Shown here one piece after another: positions 1 to 10,730 of a DNA stretch of 64,000 nucleotides (the stretch's first letter is position 1; each line of letters begins with the position of its first letter). The stretch covers positions 305,020,502 to 305,084,501 of the forward strand of contig CAKMRJ010002223.1 of assembly GCA_928212115.1 (NCBI GenBank), read 5' to 3'. Position numbers and translations under genes: made by a program. The stretch is from Lactuca virosa. Lineage: Eukaryota; Streptophyta; Magnoliopsida; Asterales; Asteraceae. The notes under the pieces were generated by a model. The model was given only the letters and a program-made list of their open reading frames with translations. It did no database searches and was not told the DNA's origin.

Positions 1-330
1 TTGCCATCAGGCCGCTGATGCTCGGCCTTGACCTTCCTGCAGGTCAAACACTGCTCCACAAACCAGGCAATCTCCCGCTTCATGCAGGGCAACCAGTAAC
101 TCAGTCTCAAGTCTCTATACATTTTTGTAGCCCCTGTATGTATAGAGAATTTGGACTTGTGCGCCACCTCCAATATCTTCTGCCTCACTCCTCTAGTCAC
201 CGGTACCCATACTCAGCCACACTATGTCAAAAGGCCATGACTATCCTTAACAAACAAAGGCTAGTGTCCCCTAATTCGCTCTATCTTCCAGTTCTCCTTC
301 TTCACCCCCCTCGACCTGAGCCTCCTTGAT
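1..330 (-). pseudogene. Element A integrase N-terminus (H2C2 zinc-binding), partial
   Basis: Translation of the minus strand gives an integrase zinc-binding module. It begins around 210 with HKSKFSIHTGATKMYRDL, passes through YWLPCMKREIA, and ends with the paired cysteines of EQCLTCRKVKAEHQRPDG at the window edge. This H...H...C-x2-C module binds zinc and helps integrase assemble on LTR ends. The catalytic DDE core lies outside the window. No in-frame start is expected because this is an internal part of a polyprotein. Confidence 0.85.
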
Positions 331-399
331 CATATCCAACAATAGAGATATCACGGTCATCCTCAAACAAACGTTCCCAATCAGGGAACCTGCCGCATT

Positions 400-1500
400 T
401 CACCTCAAAGCATCAGCCACCACGTTGGCCTTCCCGGGATGGTATAAGATCTCACAATCATTGTCCTTCAGCACATCCAACCACCTCCTCTGTCGCATGT
501 TGAGGTTCTTCTGATCCATCAAATACTTCAAACTCTTGTGATCAGCATAGATGGTGCACCTCACTCCATACAAGTAATGCCTCCAAAGGTTGAGGGCAAA
601 CACCATTGCCCCCAATTCCAGGTCGTGAGTGGGGTAATCCGCCTCATGAGGCTTCAACTGCCTCGAGGCGTAAGCTATCAGATGCCCCATCTGCATCAGT
701 ACTGCACCTAACGCTGAAATCGATGTGTCACAGTATACCACCAAATCATCTAACCCCTCGGGTAATACTAGAATTGGAGCCTCGCATAACCTCCGTCTCA
801 GGGTCTCCAAAGCCAACTGCTGATCTGTACCCCATCGAAATTTCACATTCTTCTTGGTCAAGCGGGTTAAGGGCACATCAATCTTGGAGAAATCCTGGAT
901 GAATCCCCGATAATAGCCCGCTAGACCCAAGGAGCTATGGATCTCGGAAGCATTCTTCGGTACTTCCCACTGCATCACTGCCTAAACCTTCGCTGGATCA
1001 ACCGAAATACCCTCATGGTTGATGATATGCCCCAAATATTGTACCTCCCACAGCCAAAAATCACACTTGGAGAACTTGGCATACAACCTCTCCTCCCTCA
1101 GGGTATCCAATACCTCCCTCAGATGCTGCTCGTGCAGCTCCTTGGTCTTAGAGTAGACCAGGATATCATCAATAAAAACGATCACCGACCGATCCAGCAT
1201 CGGTCTACACACCCTGTTCATGAGATCCATGAATGCTGTTGGGGCATTGGTGAACCCAAATGGCATCACCACGAACTCATAATGCCTATATCGAGTCTTG
1301 AAAGTTGTCTTCGGTATATCCTCATCCCGAATCCTCATCTGATGGTATCCCGACCGAAGATCAATCTTGGAGAACAAAAGACGCACCCTGTAGCTGATCG
1401 AACAAAGCATCAATCCTCGGTAGCGGGTACCGATTCTTCACCGTTAGTTTGTTCAGCTCTCGGTAATCAATGCACATCCTGTGTGATCCATCATTCTTTC
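400..1500 (-). pseudogene. Element A reverse transcriptase and RNase H, broken
   Basis: The RT part at about 1413-982 shows KIDLRSGYHQMRI, FGFTNAPTAFMDLMNRV and the catalytic FIDD box (the gypsy form of YxDD), then the thumb ending DPAKV and a stop at about 980. The same frame then reads AVMQWEVP into the connection and RNase H at 978-400, with VVYCDTS (catalytic Asp), YPTHDLEL (catalytic Glu) and YADHKSL. An in-frame stop separates RT from RNase H, and the RT N-terminus near 1414-1530 is frameshifted although MCIDYREL-type sequence is still visible. The function was to copy the element's RNA to DNA in virus-like particles; this copy is dead. Confidence 0.92.
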
Positions 1501-1530
1501 ACGAATAGGATTGGAGATCCCCATGGGGAA

Positions 1531-1876
1531 CTACTTCGATGGATAAATCCCCGGTCTAGCAACTCCAGAAGCTACGTAGATAACTCCTGCATCTCGGGTG
1601 ATGCTAGCCGGTATGGTGCCTTCGCTATCGGAGCGGCACTCCTGGTAACTCTTCGGGAAAAACATCCCGAAACTCCTGTACAACCGGCACGTTGCCCACA
1701 TCTGTCGTGGTATCAACCCTCGTATCCGAGATATAGGCCATAAAACCTGTACACCCCTGCTGCAGAAATCTCCTTGCACTCGCAGACGAACATAGGTTTG
1801 GCCTCTGCGAGGCCCTCTAACCATGTATAACCAATTCTCCCCAACTTGGGATTCGATCCCTCACTAACTTGCGCTC
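1531..1876 (-). pseudogene. Element A protease-RT linker, frameshifted
   Basis: About 350 bases between the protease and RT homology. Several short overlapping open frames occur here but no single frame runs through. By position this encoded the protease C-terminus and the RT palm N-terminus. I see no extra domain. Confidence 0.5.
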
Positions 1877-2398
1877 TCAATTGATCATGGCCCCATTGGC
1901 CCTTAACCAATCCAACCCGACAATCACTTTCAGCCCTCGCAACGGTATCGGAACTAAGTCAACGCGGAACCTCTCTCCAAGCACATTCAGGACACAGTCC
2001 TGATACACCTTCGCAGCACTCACAGTGCGGCCGTCAGCAATCTCTACCTCAAGCGGGGAATCCAAAGTTCCTGGCGCTTCCCAAAACTTCTTGCTAAGCG
2101 CAAGAGACACGAATGATCGGGTAACTCCCGAATCGAACAAAAAATGAGCCGACATACCATTGACCAAAAAGGTCCCTATACATAAGCACAAAGCACATAA
2201 AAGAAATACAAGTAAATAGAGAGTAGAGAAGAATAAATACATACCAGCCACAACATCTGGCTCTGCCCTAGCCTCCTCAGTAGTCAGCTGAAAGGTGCGG
2301 CTCCTCACCGCTGGAGCATCCGCCTTAGCACGGAGGCCATCCATAATCCTCATTGTGGCGGGCGCAGGCGCCGCCACTGGTCCTCCCCCTCCCTGCAA
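1877..2398 (-). pseudogene. Element A gag C-terminus and aspartic protease
   Basis: An open frame of about 173 codons. The catalytic box appears as HFLFDSGVTRSFVSL (D-S-G type retropepsin active site), followed further on by VIVGLDWLRANGA, the conserved second protease motif (hydrophobic-G-hydrophobic-D-W-L). This enzyme cuts the Gag-Pol polyprotein during particle maturation. The reading frame is interrupted by 23 unusually hydrophobic residues (MYLFFSTLYLLVFLLC...), which look like a retained intron (see 2176-2244). The N-terminal side joins the zinc-knuckle frame through a frameshift near 2398-2417. The active site itself is intact in this copy. Confidence 0.88.
2176..2244 (-). other. Intron-like 69-bp segment in element A gag-pro
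   Basis: On the minus strand the segment starts GTATGT and ends TTATGTATAG. It is AT/T-rich, 69 bp long (a multiple of three) and contains no stop codon. Skipping it gives a clean gag-to-protease transition, GTFLVNGMSAHFLFD, without the hydrophobic block. It could act as a spliceosomal intron or be translated when retained. The tandem copy at about 4098-4167 has the same start signal. Confidence 0.5.
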
Positions 2399-2416
2399 CC
2401 TCGGACAATCGGCCTT

Positions 2417-3394
2417 TTAATGGCCAGTCTGGTTGCAGTAGAAACATATCAAGCCCCTCTTGGGGTAATCCCTGATCACGTGGCCCGATTCGCCACAAGC
2501 ATAGCATCCCGAGCCTGCCGTCCTACAAGCCCCACTATGCGGTTTACCGTACTTGGCACACTGGCCACGGCCCTGCTGGCCCCTACTAAAAGTGTATGAG
2601 GTCTTAGGCTTTTTAGCCTGACCCACTGCCATCTGTTCCTGCTCAGGCTTCCGCTTGGTGCGGAAGTCCAACTCCATTTCCCGTTCCCGGGCCTTCTCCA
2701 CCATCTCATTTAGGGTTTTGCACCCTGTAAAGCTCACAAACTCATGGATATCATCCCTCAGCATGGAATGATATCTCGTCCGCCTCATATCCTCATCCGT
2801 AGAGTACTATGGGATCAACAAAGCTCGCTCCCAAAACTTGGCGGTGATCTCCGCCACAGTCTCAGTGGTCTGCTGAATGTCAAGAAACTCCCTCACAAGT
2901 CGTTGTACCTCAATAGGTGGTGCAAACTCCGGATCGAATCGCCGAACAAACTCGGCCCACGTCATCTCAGCCACACCGGCTGCTCCCACCTGGCTGGTCA
3001 CCTCTCCCCACCAATCTCGGGGTCTGTCTCTCAGCATGCATGAAGCAAAACCCACCTTCGCCGCATCAGGGCAAGAACTCGTACGCTGGTCATTCTCAAT
3101 ATCTGCCACCCAGCGTCGGCTAACAATGGGATCCCTGAACGAGGGAGTCCGGGCCCTGAACTGGCCCGTAGCAATCTCGGCTCTGAATGACCTGAGCCTC
3201 TCCTCCATAATCTCCATAATCCCCTCCTTGACCGTCCCAAAAATAACTGGGGTAGCGTCAAGAATGCCCTTCGTAACATCGGCTGCAATGATCTCGCGTA
3301 GCCTCTCGTCAATGGGCTCAGTACCGCTGCCTGATTCGGATCCATATCCCAATCCTGATCCTGATCCCCCTGTCCCAAATCGTGTCACCACCAT
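2417..3394 (-). pseudogene. Element A gag, inner copy (unit 1)
   Basis: Start chosen at the MVVTRFGTG methionine (3394), matching the other copy. Capsid-type retrotransposon Gag follows: RRWVADIEN, RDRPRDWWGEV, TWAEFVRRFDPEF and FLDIQQTTETVAEITAKF. An in-frame TAG near 2807 interrupts it (next residues YSTDEDMRRTRYHSM). The C-terminal frame (2788-2417) has basic residues and CCHC-type knuckles: CYACGESGHVIRDYP, where the last cysteine has become Tyr, and CFYCNQTGH. Gag forms the particle shell and the knuckles bind genomic RNA. Relative to the other copy it lacks a block of about 18 residues before RDPIVSRRW. Confidence 0.88.
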
Positions 3395-4067
3395 GCTGAA
3401 CTGAAACGTAATAAATCATAATAATTAGGACATCTATATAGGGGATCTTTCCACACCGGTCCTCCTTAGAGCTGTCAGGTCTAGCATTAGTTCGGGTACA
3501 GGTCCTGTGCTTTCAGTAGTACGGGCCCAATACTACCTTCCACACCTACCTATACCTTTCCCCAAAGCTCCACCTGATAACTCCAATTCGTCCCAAAGTA
3601 AACCATATCCCACAGACTACCGCATATCTCAAATCCCAGGTTGTCCTAAGATTTGCTCTACCCACATCAAACAGACCAATCATAACATGTTGCCTTTATG
3701 TATGCAAATTATACTCAGAAAAGGATCAAATAGACTTTCGAATAAAAGATTCTACCCTAGGACCACAACCAAACAAAGAACAGGAAATAAGGCCAAGTCA
3801 GTCATTTTTAGGCTATAAGCTCCTAACCATATACAATTTTAAAAGCATACACATAGCAAGTTCCATACGATTATCACAGCTCAAATATTAGTATAACATG
3901 GCTAACATATTGGGGAACTACTTACTTGGCTCGGCTGATCACGCGCGTTGCACTCTCCTCTTTTCCAATCTCAAAAGTTTTTAACTTTTATTTTTTAAAA
4001 CAATTTTACCATTTCCTTAGTTTGAGTCCTGACACACCCGAGAGTGTGGCCGAATCCCTCAAACCAA
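3395..4067 (-). other. Element A untranslated leader, unit 1
   Basis: Gene-free leader between relic PBS and gag. It matches 5323-5979 closely, including the block with tacgggcccaatactacc. No coding sequence recognised. Confidence 0.75.
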
Positions 4068-4136
4068 GGATCTGATACCATTGACCAAAAAGGTCCCTAT
4101 ACATAAGCACAAAGCACATATAAGCAATACAAGTAA

Positions 4137-5304
4137 TTAGAGAGCAGAGAAGAATAAATACATACCAGCCACAACATCTGGCTCTGCACGAGCCTCCTCG
4201 GTAGTCAACTGAAAGGCACGGCTCCTCACCGCTGGAGCATCCGCCTTAGCACGGAGGCCATCCATAATCCTCATCCTGGCGGGCGCAGGCGCCACCACTG
4301 GTCCTCCCCCTCCCTGCAATCTCGGACAATCGGCCTTTTTATGGCAAGTCTGGTTGCAGTGGAAACATATCAAGCCCTTCTTGGGGAAATCCCTGCTCAA
4401 GTGGCCCTATTGGCCACATGCGTAACACCCTGAGCTTGCTGTACGACATGCCCCACCGTGCAATTTACCGCACTTGGCACGCTGGCCCCGACCCCTGCCG
4501 ACCCACCACTGCTTGTGCCTGCTCCGGCTTCCGCTTGGTGCGGAAGTCCAACTCCATCTCCTTCTCTCGTGCCTTTTCTACCATCTCATTCAAGGTTTTG
4601 CACCTTGTAAAGCTCACAAACTCCCGGATATCATCCCTCAGCATGGATTGATATCTCGTCCTCCGTATATCCTCATCGGTAGCATACTGTGGGATCAACA
4701 ATGCTCGCTCCCGAAACTTGGCGGTGATCTCCGTCACATTCTCGGTGGTCTGTTGGAGCTCCTGGAACTCCTTCACCATCCGTTGCACCTCAATAGATGG
4801 TACAAACTCCAAGTGAAATCTCCGAACAAACTCGGCCCATGTTATCTCAGCTGCACCGGATGCTCCCACCTGACTAGTCATCTCGCCCCACCTGTCTCGG
4901 GCTCTGTCCCTCAACATACATGAAGCAAATCCCACCTTTGCCACGTCCGGGCAAGAACTCGTGCGCTGGGCGTTCTCGATATCCGCCACCCAGCGTCGGC
5001 TAACAATGGGGTCCCTGACCTCGAAAAACTTCGGCGCTCCACACGCCTTGAACTCCCAAAACGATGGAGTTCGGGCCCCGATCTGGTCCGCAGCAATCTC
5101 GGCTCTGAATGAACTGAGCCTCTCCTCCATGCTCTCTATCATCCCCTCCTTAACCGTCCCAAAGATCACTGGAGTAGCATCAAGGATTGCCTTCGTCACC
5201 TCGGCTGCAATGATCTCGCGCAGTCTCTCGTCCATGGGCTCAGTACCGCTGCCCGATCCGGATCCAGATCTTGATCCCCATATCCCAAATCGTGTAACCA
5301 CCAT
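4137..5304 (-). pseudogene. Element A gag, LTR-proximal copy (unit 2)
   Basis: Begins at MVVTRFGIWG (5304; an upstream in-frame Met at 5322 is not shared by the sister copy). Gag capsid homology runs to about 4560: SRRWVADIENAQRTSS, RDRARDRWGEM, TWAEFVRRFHLEF and LQQTTENVTEITAKF. It then meets a frameshift or deletion in the basic linker (near VVGRQGSGPACQVR, about 4490). The downstream frame has decayed knuckles (CYACGQ, stop, GHLSRDFP; CFHCNQTCH). It ends in the first part of the protease linker at GMYLFFSAL, and then the duplication junction is reached. Without its own protease or pol this copy is only a partial gag. Confidence 0.87.
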
Positions 5305-5322
5305 GCTGAAGTGAAATGTCAT

Positions 5323-5979
5323 AAACCATAATAATTAGGACATCTATATAGGGGATCTTCCCATACCGGTCCTCCTTAGAGCTGTCAGATCTAGCATTAG
5401 TTCGGGTACAGTTCCTGTGCTTTCAGTAGTACGGGCCCAATACTACCTTCCACACCTACCTGTACCTTTCCCCAAAGCTCTACCTGATTACTCCAATTCG
5501 TCCCAAAATAAAACCATATCCCACAGATTACCGCATATCCTAAATCCCAGGCTGTCCTAAGATTTTCTCTACCCACATCAAACAGGTCAATCATAACAGG
5601 TTGCCTTTATGCATGCAAATTATACACAGAAAATGATCAAATACACTTTCGAATAAAAGATTCTACCCTAGGACCACAACCAGACAAGGAACAGGAAATA
5701 AGGCCAAATCAATCATTCTAAGGCTATAAGCTCCTAACCATATACAATTTTAAAAACATACACATAGCAAAATCCATACGATTATCAAAGCTCTAATATC
5801 AGTATAACATGGCTAACACATTGGGGAACTACTTACTTGGCACGGCCGATCACGCGCGTTGCACTCTCCTTTTTTCCAGTCTCAAAATTTTTTTAACTTT
5901 TATTTTTGAAAACAGTTTTACCATTTCCTTAGTTTGAGTCCTGACACACCCGAGAGTGTGCCCAAATCCCTTAAACCAA
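5323..5979 (-). other. Element A untranslated leader, unit 2
   Basis: Leader between PBS and gag. No gene seen. Near-identical to the unit 1 leader. Confidence 0.75.
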
Positions 5980-5992
5980 GGCTCTGATACCA
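5980..5992 (-). other. Primer-binding site of element A
   Basis: Minus strand reads TGGTATCAGAGCC, complementary to the 3' end of initiator Met tRNA, three bases inside the LTR end (ttaca-agt-TGGTAT). This fixes the element's direction as minus and the LTR boundary at 5996. Confidence 0.93.
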
Positions 5993-6341
5993 ACTTGTAA
6001 CGACCCAATTTTTCAAAAGAAAATTTTCATTTTTAATTATCTAAAACACATTTCCATCATCCAAAAAAACTAGTTATAATTGTTTTCAAAACCATATCAA
6101 ATACAACTTTATTTCAAAATATCAGAGTGTCCCATAAAATGCTCGAGTGAGAGTGCACGCCGCGCCATCAAGTCTTGCCTTTTCCCTTGGGCTCAGATGT
6201 ACCTGAAACAAATCCACAAACTATAAGCTAATGGTTAGTGAGTCCCCCAGAGTATACCCCACACACAATCCACATATCACATATCATATTAGCTATAAAA
6301 GCTACACATATCACATAAGCCATGCATACAACATATAAGAA

Positions 6342-6655
6342 TGCCGTGGGCTCCCCCCCAGGGTTTTATACCTTCATGCCATGGGCTCCCCTACATGGTT
6401 TTATATCCAACTGCCATGGGCTCCCCCTCGGGGTCTTCCATGCAAATCACATATATAATCAACTAGCATATCATATATCACAGAGGTATCTATCATACTA
6501 CCTAACACATAGATAAACATATACAGATGTCGTGGGCTCCCCCAGGGTCTTATTCCAGCACGCCATGGGCTGCCCCACATGGTCTTCACCTAGGAATGCC
6601 ACGGGCTCCCCCACATGGTCTTATATCTGACTGCCACGGGCTCCCCCCGGGGTCT
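6342..6655. repeat. GGGCTCCCC-type degenerate repeats in LTR A
   Basis: At least seven copies of a degenerate 30-40 bp unit containing gccrygggctccccc and ggtctt/ggtttt, in two groups. It sits between the LTR start and the promoter region, the same relative place as the arrays in LTRs B and D. Confidence 0.75.
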
Positions 6656-7153
6656 TCCATGCAATAACATACATAATCACTAGCATACCACTTAGCATAA
6701 AGCTAACTATCATACCACATATATCTACTACAACTAGTGTACCACATATCATAAGATGGGCCGGCCTTGGTGCTGTAGACCCATTGGTATGGTGAGAAGA
6801 CTCACCTTTGTCTGTTGAATCCGAAAGCTGCTCTCCTATCAGTCCGTAACCACCCATGCTGAACAATAATAACATTACTCAAGGTTAGGACTGAACACAA
6901 TCCAATTGAGGAATCCAACCCCAAGTCCTTACACAATGGCCGAAAAATCTTCCCTTGCTAATGGGCCCAAAGTCCATGTCCAATATCATTAATGGGCATC
7001 ATGGCCCAATAAGGCCCAATAAATCCCAACCATAGAAACCATGGCCCAAAACAGATAAGTTGGCCTACCAATTCAAAACATGACCAGGCCCAATGACTAA
7101 TCAAGGCCCAAAAGCTTACAAGCCCAAAACAAGTCCAAGTCCATCTGTTGTGC

Positions 7154-7240
7154 GTACGCCTAGCGTACCACCCTGGTACGCGCAGGGTACTGAGTCCCTA
7201 CGTCGTACACGCTGCGTATGCTAAGTTACACCCAACGTAC
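7154..7240. promoter_or_regulatory. Palindrome cluster downstream of LTR A promoter
   Basis: Four copies of the GTACGC-N3-GCGTAC motif: gtacgcctagcgtac (7154-7168), gtacgcgcagggtac (7176-7190), gtacacgctgcgtatg (7205-7220) and ttacacccaacgtac (7226-7240). Arms vary but stay dyad-symmetric. The role as a regulatory site is inference. Confidence 0.5.
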
Positions 7241-7866
7241 TAACAGATTAAGCACTTTCCTCCATTAAGTGATTAATACTCGATTTTCTCAAGTCCAATA
7301 ATCAGATCTAAGCTCATTAAGACGTCCTAGGGCATAATATTGGCAACTTTATGCCTTTTCATGTCCCATATGTTCCCAACAACCCATTAAGACCTTTACA
7401 AGGGTCTTAATCCATGCATGAGGTCAAAACACCCATCAAGACTTCATTTTTATGCTATGAATGGACCAACGGACTTCACATCTAACCATTCCAGCCTCTG
7501 GAGTTGCTCAACTCTCTAGAGGAGGTCCAAAACCAACTAAAGGGACAAAATAGAAAACCCTTGCTAGATCTAATGAATAAGATGGCAAGATCAAAGCTTT
7601 ATACCTCTAGAAGCTCCTCAAGGTGAACTATATGCAGATTCTTGAAGCCCAAAGCCACTCCAAGCTTGCTTAGCAACTCCTCCTTCTTGAATGGACACTA
7701 AAATGGCCACAAATGCACTCCTTAAGCTCAAAACATACTCTCAAATGATTCTTGGGTTTTTAGGGACATTTGAAGGTGAAGGAGGCTGATTAGGGTGGAG
7801 CTCAAATGAGATAAGGATGCTTATATAGGTCTCAAGTCCGGAAATTAGGGTTTTCATATCCATCAC

Positions 7867-7968
7867 ATACGCCCCGCGTACTCTTGGTACACCCAGCGTA
7901 CGTGCTGGCCCTCCACGATCAATTATGCATGGTACGCTAAGCGTACTCGTGAAGTATGCCCAACATAC
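7867..7968. promoter_or_regulatory. Palindrome cluster upstream of LTR A promoter
   Basis: Four more copies: atacgccccgcgtac (7867-7881), gtacacccagcgtac (7887-7901), gtacgctaagcgtac (7932-7946) and gtatgcccaacatac (7954-7968). They lie just upstream, in minus-strand sense, of the TATA-like sequence near 7830. Confidence 0.5.
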
Positions 7969-8035
7969 TCAAGCTTAATGTGTAATAATAAAACTTCAAG
8001 GGCTATTATGGCAATACCTGAATTAGAGTGTTACA

Positions 8036-9575
8036 GCCGCTGCCCCGATGTACTCCTCTTGATTACCTGGAACTGCTGCTAAAATATGCCTTACTATACC
8101 CAACTAAGGCATATCCTTGTCCTCATCTGTCTCAGTCCCCACTGATGAATCTCTTATGGTATAAGAAATACCTCGCAGCAAACATACTACAAAATACTCT
8201 GGTGAAAATATCGCAACTATATGCTACCCCATGGGGTTTACCTCCAAACTCTAAAATCAGAAGCTTGTTATCTCTTTCGCTCCTCACGGGAAGTAGAAAT
8301 TGTGTAATTCTCATCACAGAAAGTGACATCTCAACCATCGGCCGATCACTCAACCCAGACCGCAATCCTCCACCAGGCATTATCTCCACTTTCCTTGATT
8401 CCTACGACTCCAACTGGCAGCTCACCAGTCAAACCCCTCAGGACCTAAACTCAATTTTCCTTGCAAGGTGCACTCTATTGAAGCTCGACCGACATGGCCC
8501 TCTGCCCCCCCCCCCCACAAACTACCATATCCGTTCTCAGTCCGAACACCCACATCCACATAACTGGTAAAGAAGGAAACACACTCTGCTACAAATCATG
8601 GTACCCGAACCATGTTATCTCCCCTCATTCTGCTACTTAGGACCTCTGGAACCCTCCTTGTTTTGAGTATGTGTCCTCTGCTTTAAGTAGTACGGGCCCA
8701 TACTACCTGCCACATCTACCCATACTTTCCGCACGGATCGTCCCAGAGTTCCTAAGTAGCTGCTCAACCTTCTCGATCACCAATCTCATTACACATGTTC
8801 GCTCTCCAACGAATACTCACCTCTAAACAGCGTACTCATTGGACTAAAATTACTCCCTAGGCACTCCTAGGTTCTCACACTTCTCTGCCATCAGCTATTG
8901 AAGAACTCCTCATGACGCCAGCCATCTACCTCCTGAATATCGTCATTTTCGCTTAGTAGCTGACTCCCATCATTCAAGAGTTCCACAAAGCACAAAGCAA
9001 GTAGCATTCGGGCATCGAATAACCTCCACCAGCACATAAACCCACTCTTGCATACAACTCTGTTTGCTCTATCCATAATTCAAAAGGCGTCACCAAACTC
9101 AGGCAATCCTACCTCTCGTGGGTATCTAACTATTCTCTCAGTAGATTCCTCAAATGCACATCTAGGTATCTCTCCTAGATTACTCCGCTACTCAAAGCTC
9201 TATCTAAAAGATTCCTGCTAAGTACTCCTACTCAGCACATACATAGGGAAAATAGCAGATAATGTCAATCAATAGCATCCCCTAGGCTAAGGCATCATGA
9301 ATCAGGCAACTCTAGCTCTAAATTCCTGAAATACCTAGCATGTCCTCTAGCATGCAACTCGAATATCTCATAAGTATCTCATAATATAAACAAGTAATGG
9401 TATTTTGGGGGGAAATCACCGTTCGGGCTCTGGTTGATTGTACACATTGCTTCGTCTCGTTTTCTCTTAAAAGCTCTTACTCGTTTTAGAAAAATCATTT
9501 CTTTTAGAAAATTTTCTCAAATCCTCAGTTTGAGTCCAGACATACCCGAGAGTACATCTGAATCCCTCAAACCAA
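8036..9575 (-). mobile_element. Element B internal region, leader remnant
   Basis: About 1.5 kb between the end of LTR A and the PBS of element B. I recognise no gag or pol domain. The block near 8690 (tacgggcccatactacc) resembles the leader of element A, so this is the untranslated leader of a related gypsy family, cut short by the insertion of element A at 8035/8036. The long open frames here (for example 8028-8570 on plus) look accidental. The rest of element B should lie left of the window. Confidence 0.7.
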
Positions 9576-9588
9576 GGCTCTGATACCA
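9576..9588 (-). other. Primer-binding site of element B
   Basis: Minus strand TGGTATCAGAGCC, complementary to initiator Met tRNA, three bases from the LTR edge at 9592. Confidence 0.92.
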
Positions 9589-9889
9589 ACTTGTAACACT
9601 CTAAATTTTCAAATAAAATTTTCAATTTTAATTCTCAAAATATTACTCATATATCCAAGTCATCACAAAAATTTTAAGTTATTATCAAAACAACATCAGA
9701 GTATCCCAAAATCCTCAAATCTCTATAAGTCGACGGATGTGTACAATCGAGCCTTCGCCTTCCCGAAATCTACAGAAGTACCTGAAACACATATCACACA
9801 ACACTGTAAGCACGAAGCTTAGTGAGTTCCCCAAAATATCATGCACAAATAATTAGACTCTCATGGCTATATCTCGATAAGGACCCTCC

Positions 9890-10240
9890 AGTCATGTGTC
9901 TCAGTGAAGACCCTCCGGTCTCAAAGTTCGGGTCGGACCCTCCAGTCCTAACTCAGTAAGGCACAAAATAATATACATATTAAATCTCAAAGACAGTATG
10001 CGTAATAACACATATCTCGGTATAAGCACATAAGATCAACATATACACAGAATAATATAACAGCATAAGTCACAAAGACAGTATGCATAATAACACATAT
10101 CACAGTATAAACAAATAAGACCCATCCGGTCAATAGTGTAGATGAGACCCTCCGGTCGATAACATGAATAAGACCCTTCGTTCAATAGTGTAAATGAGAC
10201 CCTCCAGTCAATAGCACGAATAAGACCCTCCGGTCACACA
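9890..10240. repeat. gaccctccggtc repeats in LTR B
   Basis: Roughly eight short copies of a (g)aycctycrgtc motif spaced 20-50 bp apart, in two groups around 9890-9950 and 10120-10240. This LTR's equivalent of the arrays in LTRs A and D. Confidence 0.7.
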
Positions 10241-10514
10241 TAAATTACCACACACGTAAGTATAGTGAGAAGACTCACCTTGCAGAGTAAAGCAATGTAT
10301 CCACACTCGAGTTGCTGATCTAGACTCCGCCTACACATATCACAATCATCTCTACTTAACAATTATATAAAAATGTTAAGCTAACTCCTCTACTAAATCT
10401 CAAAAGGGTGAAAGACCATTTTACCCCTCCATGTTCTCCAAAGTCCACAACTTGACCCAACCCTAAAAGTCAACGAAAGTCAAAACTTAAGTCAACAGTC
10501 CATGTTGACTCAAT

Positions 10515-10730
10515 TCATCGAGTGCAACTCATGAACTCGTCGAGTCCCCCCCCAGAACTCAGTAAAATCGCGAAAGCCCGAGTCAACTCGCCGAGTTGCT
10601 AGCCAACTCGTCAAGTCCATGCAGAGTCCAAAAGATTGGGGAAAAACCTAGCCACTCGTCGAGTTGTCCCACCAACTCGTCGAGTTCACTCTGAATCCAA
10701 AACGGGAAAACCCAACTCAACTCGTCGAGT
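10515..10730. promoter_or_regulatory. ACTCGTCGAGT palindromes, cluster 1 in LTR B
   Basis: Perfect or near-perfect copies at about 10535, 10584, 10605, 10654, 10674 and 10720 (AACTCGTCGAGTT and variants), downstream of the TATA-like box. A regulatory role is inferred from number, symmetry and place. Confidence 0.45.

Larger units (their letters stand above)
2160..4080 (-). repeat. Tandem duplication unit 1 in element A (inner copy)
   Basis: About 1.92 kb: start of protease, zinc knuckles, gag and leader. It ends in a relic PBS (ggatctgatacca at 4068-4080) and is directly followed by unit 2. The two units share leader, gag and knuckle sequence nearly throughout, differing by point changes and small indels. 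Unit 1 lacks about 50 bp in gag that unit 2 has (around the FKACGAPKFFEV segment of unit 2). Confidence 0.9.
4081..5992 (-). repeat. Tandem duplication unit 2 in element A (LTR-proximal copy)
   Basis: About 1.91 kb. Starts at ttgaccaaaaaggtccc, identical to the start of unit 1 at 2160, and ends at the true PBS beside the LTR. It contains leader, gag and the beginning of protease, then runs directly into the relic PBS of unit 1. Confidence 0.9.
1..8035 (-). mobile_element. Gypsy element A, 5' part, left end outside window
   Basis: Minus-strand Ty3/gypsy retrotransposon. Reading leftwards from 8035 it has a 5' LTR, a Met-tRNA PBS, leader, gag, zinc knuckle, protease, RT, RNase H and the start of integrase; the 3' end lies beyond base 1. 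The PR-RT-RH-IN order defines Ty3/gypsy. The leader-gag-PR block is present twice in tandem (2160-4080 and 4081-5992). Every reading frame carries stops or shifts, so this copy cannot make a full polyprotein. It was inserted into gypsy element B, whose internal DNA resumes at 8036. Confidence 0.93.
5996..8035 (-). repeat. 5' LTR of element A (2,040 bp)
   Basis: Bounded by TGTAAC...TGTTACA in plus orientation, the TG/CA termini typical of LTRs, with the PBS just outside. It holds the promoter: a TATA-like tatataagc on the minus strand near 7830 beside aaattagggttttc. It also holds repeated CCRYGGGCTCCCC units (6342-6655) and two clusters of GTACGC...GCGTAC palindromes. The other LTR is beyond the left edge, so age cannot be estimated here. 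Confidence 0.9.

Noticed and set aside
6342..6655. CRISPR-like array
   Set aside because: Units are degenerate, unequal in spacing and lie inside an LTR of a plant retrotransposon.
8028..8570. 180-codon open frame on the plus strand
   Set aside because: It begins inside the end of LTR A and crosses into element B leader; no domain, odd composition and a C-run. Judged accidental.
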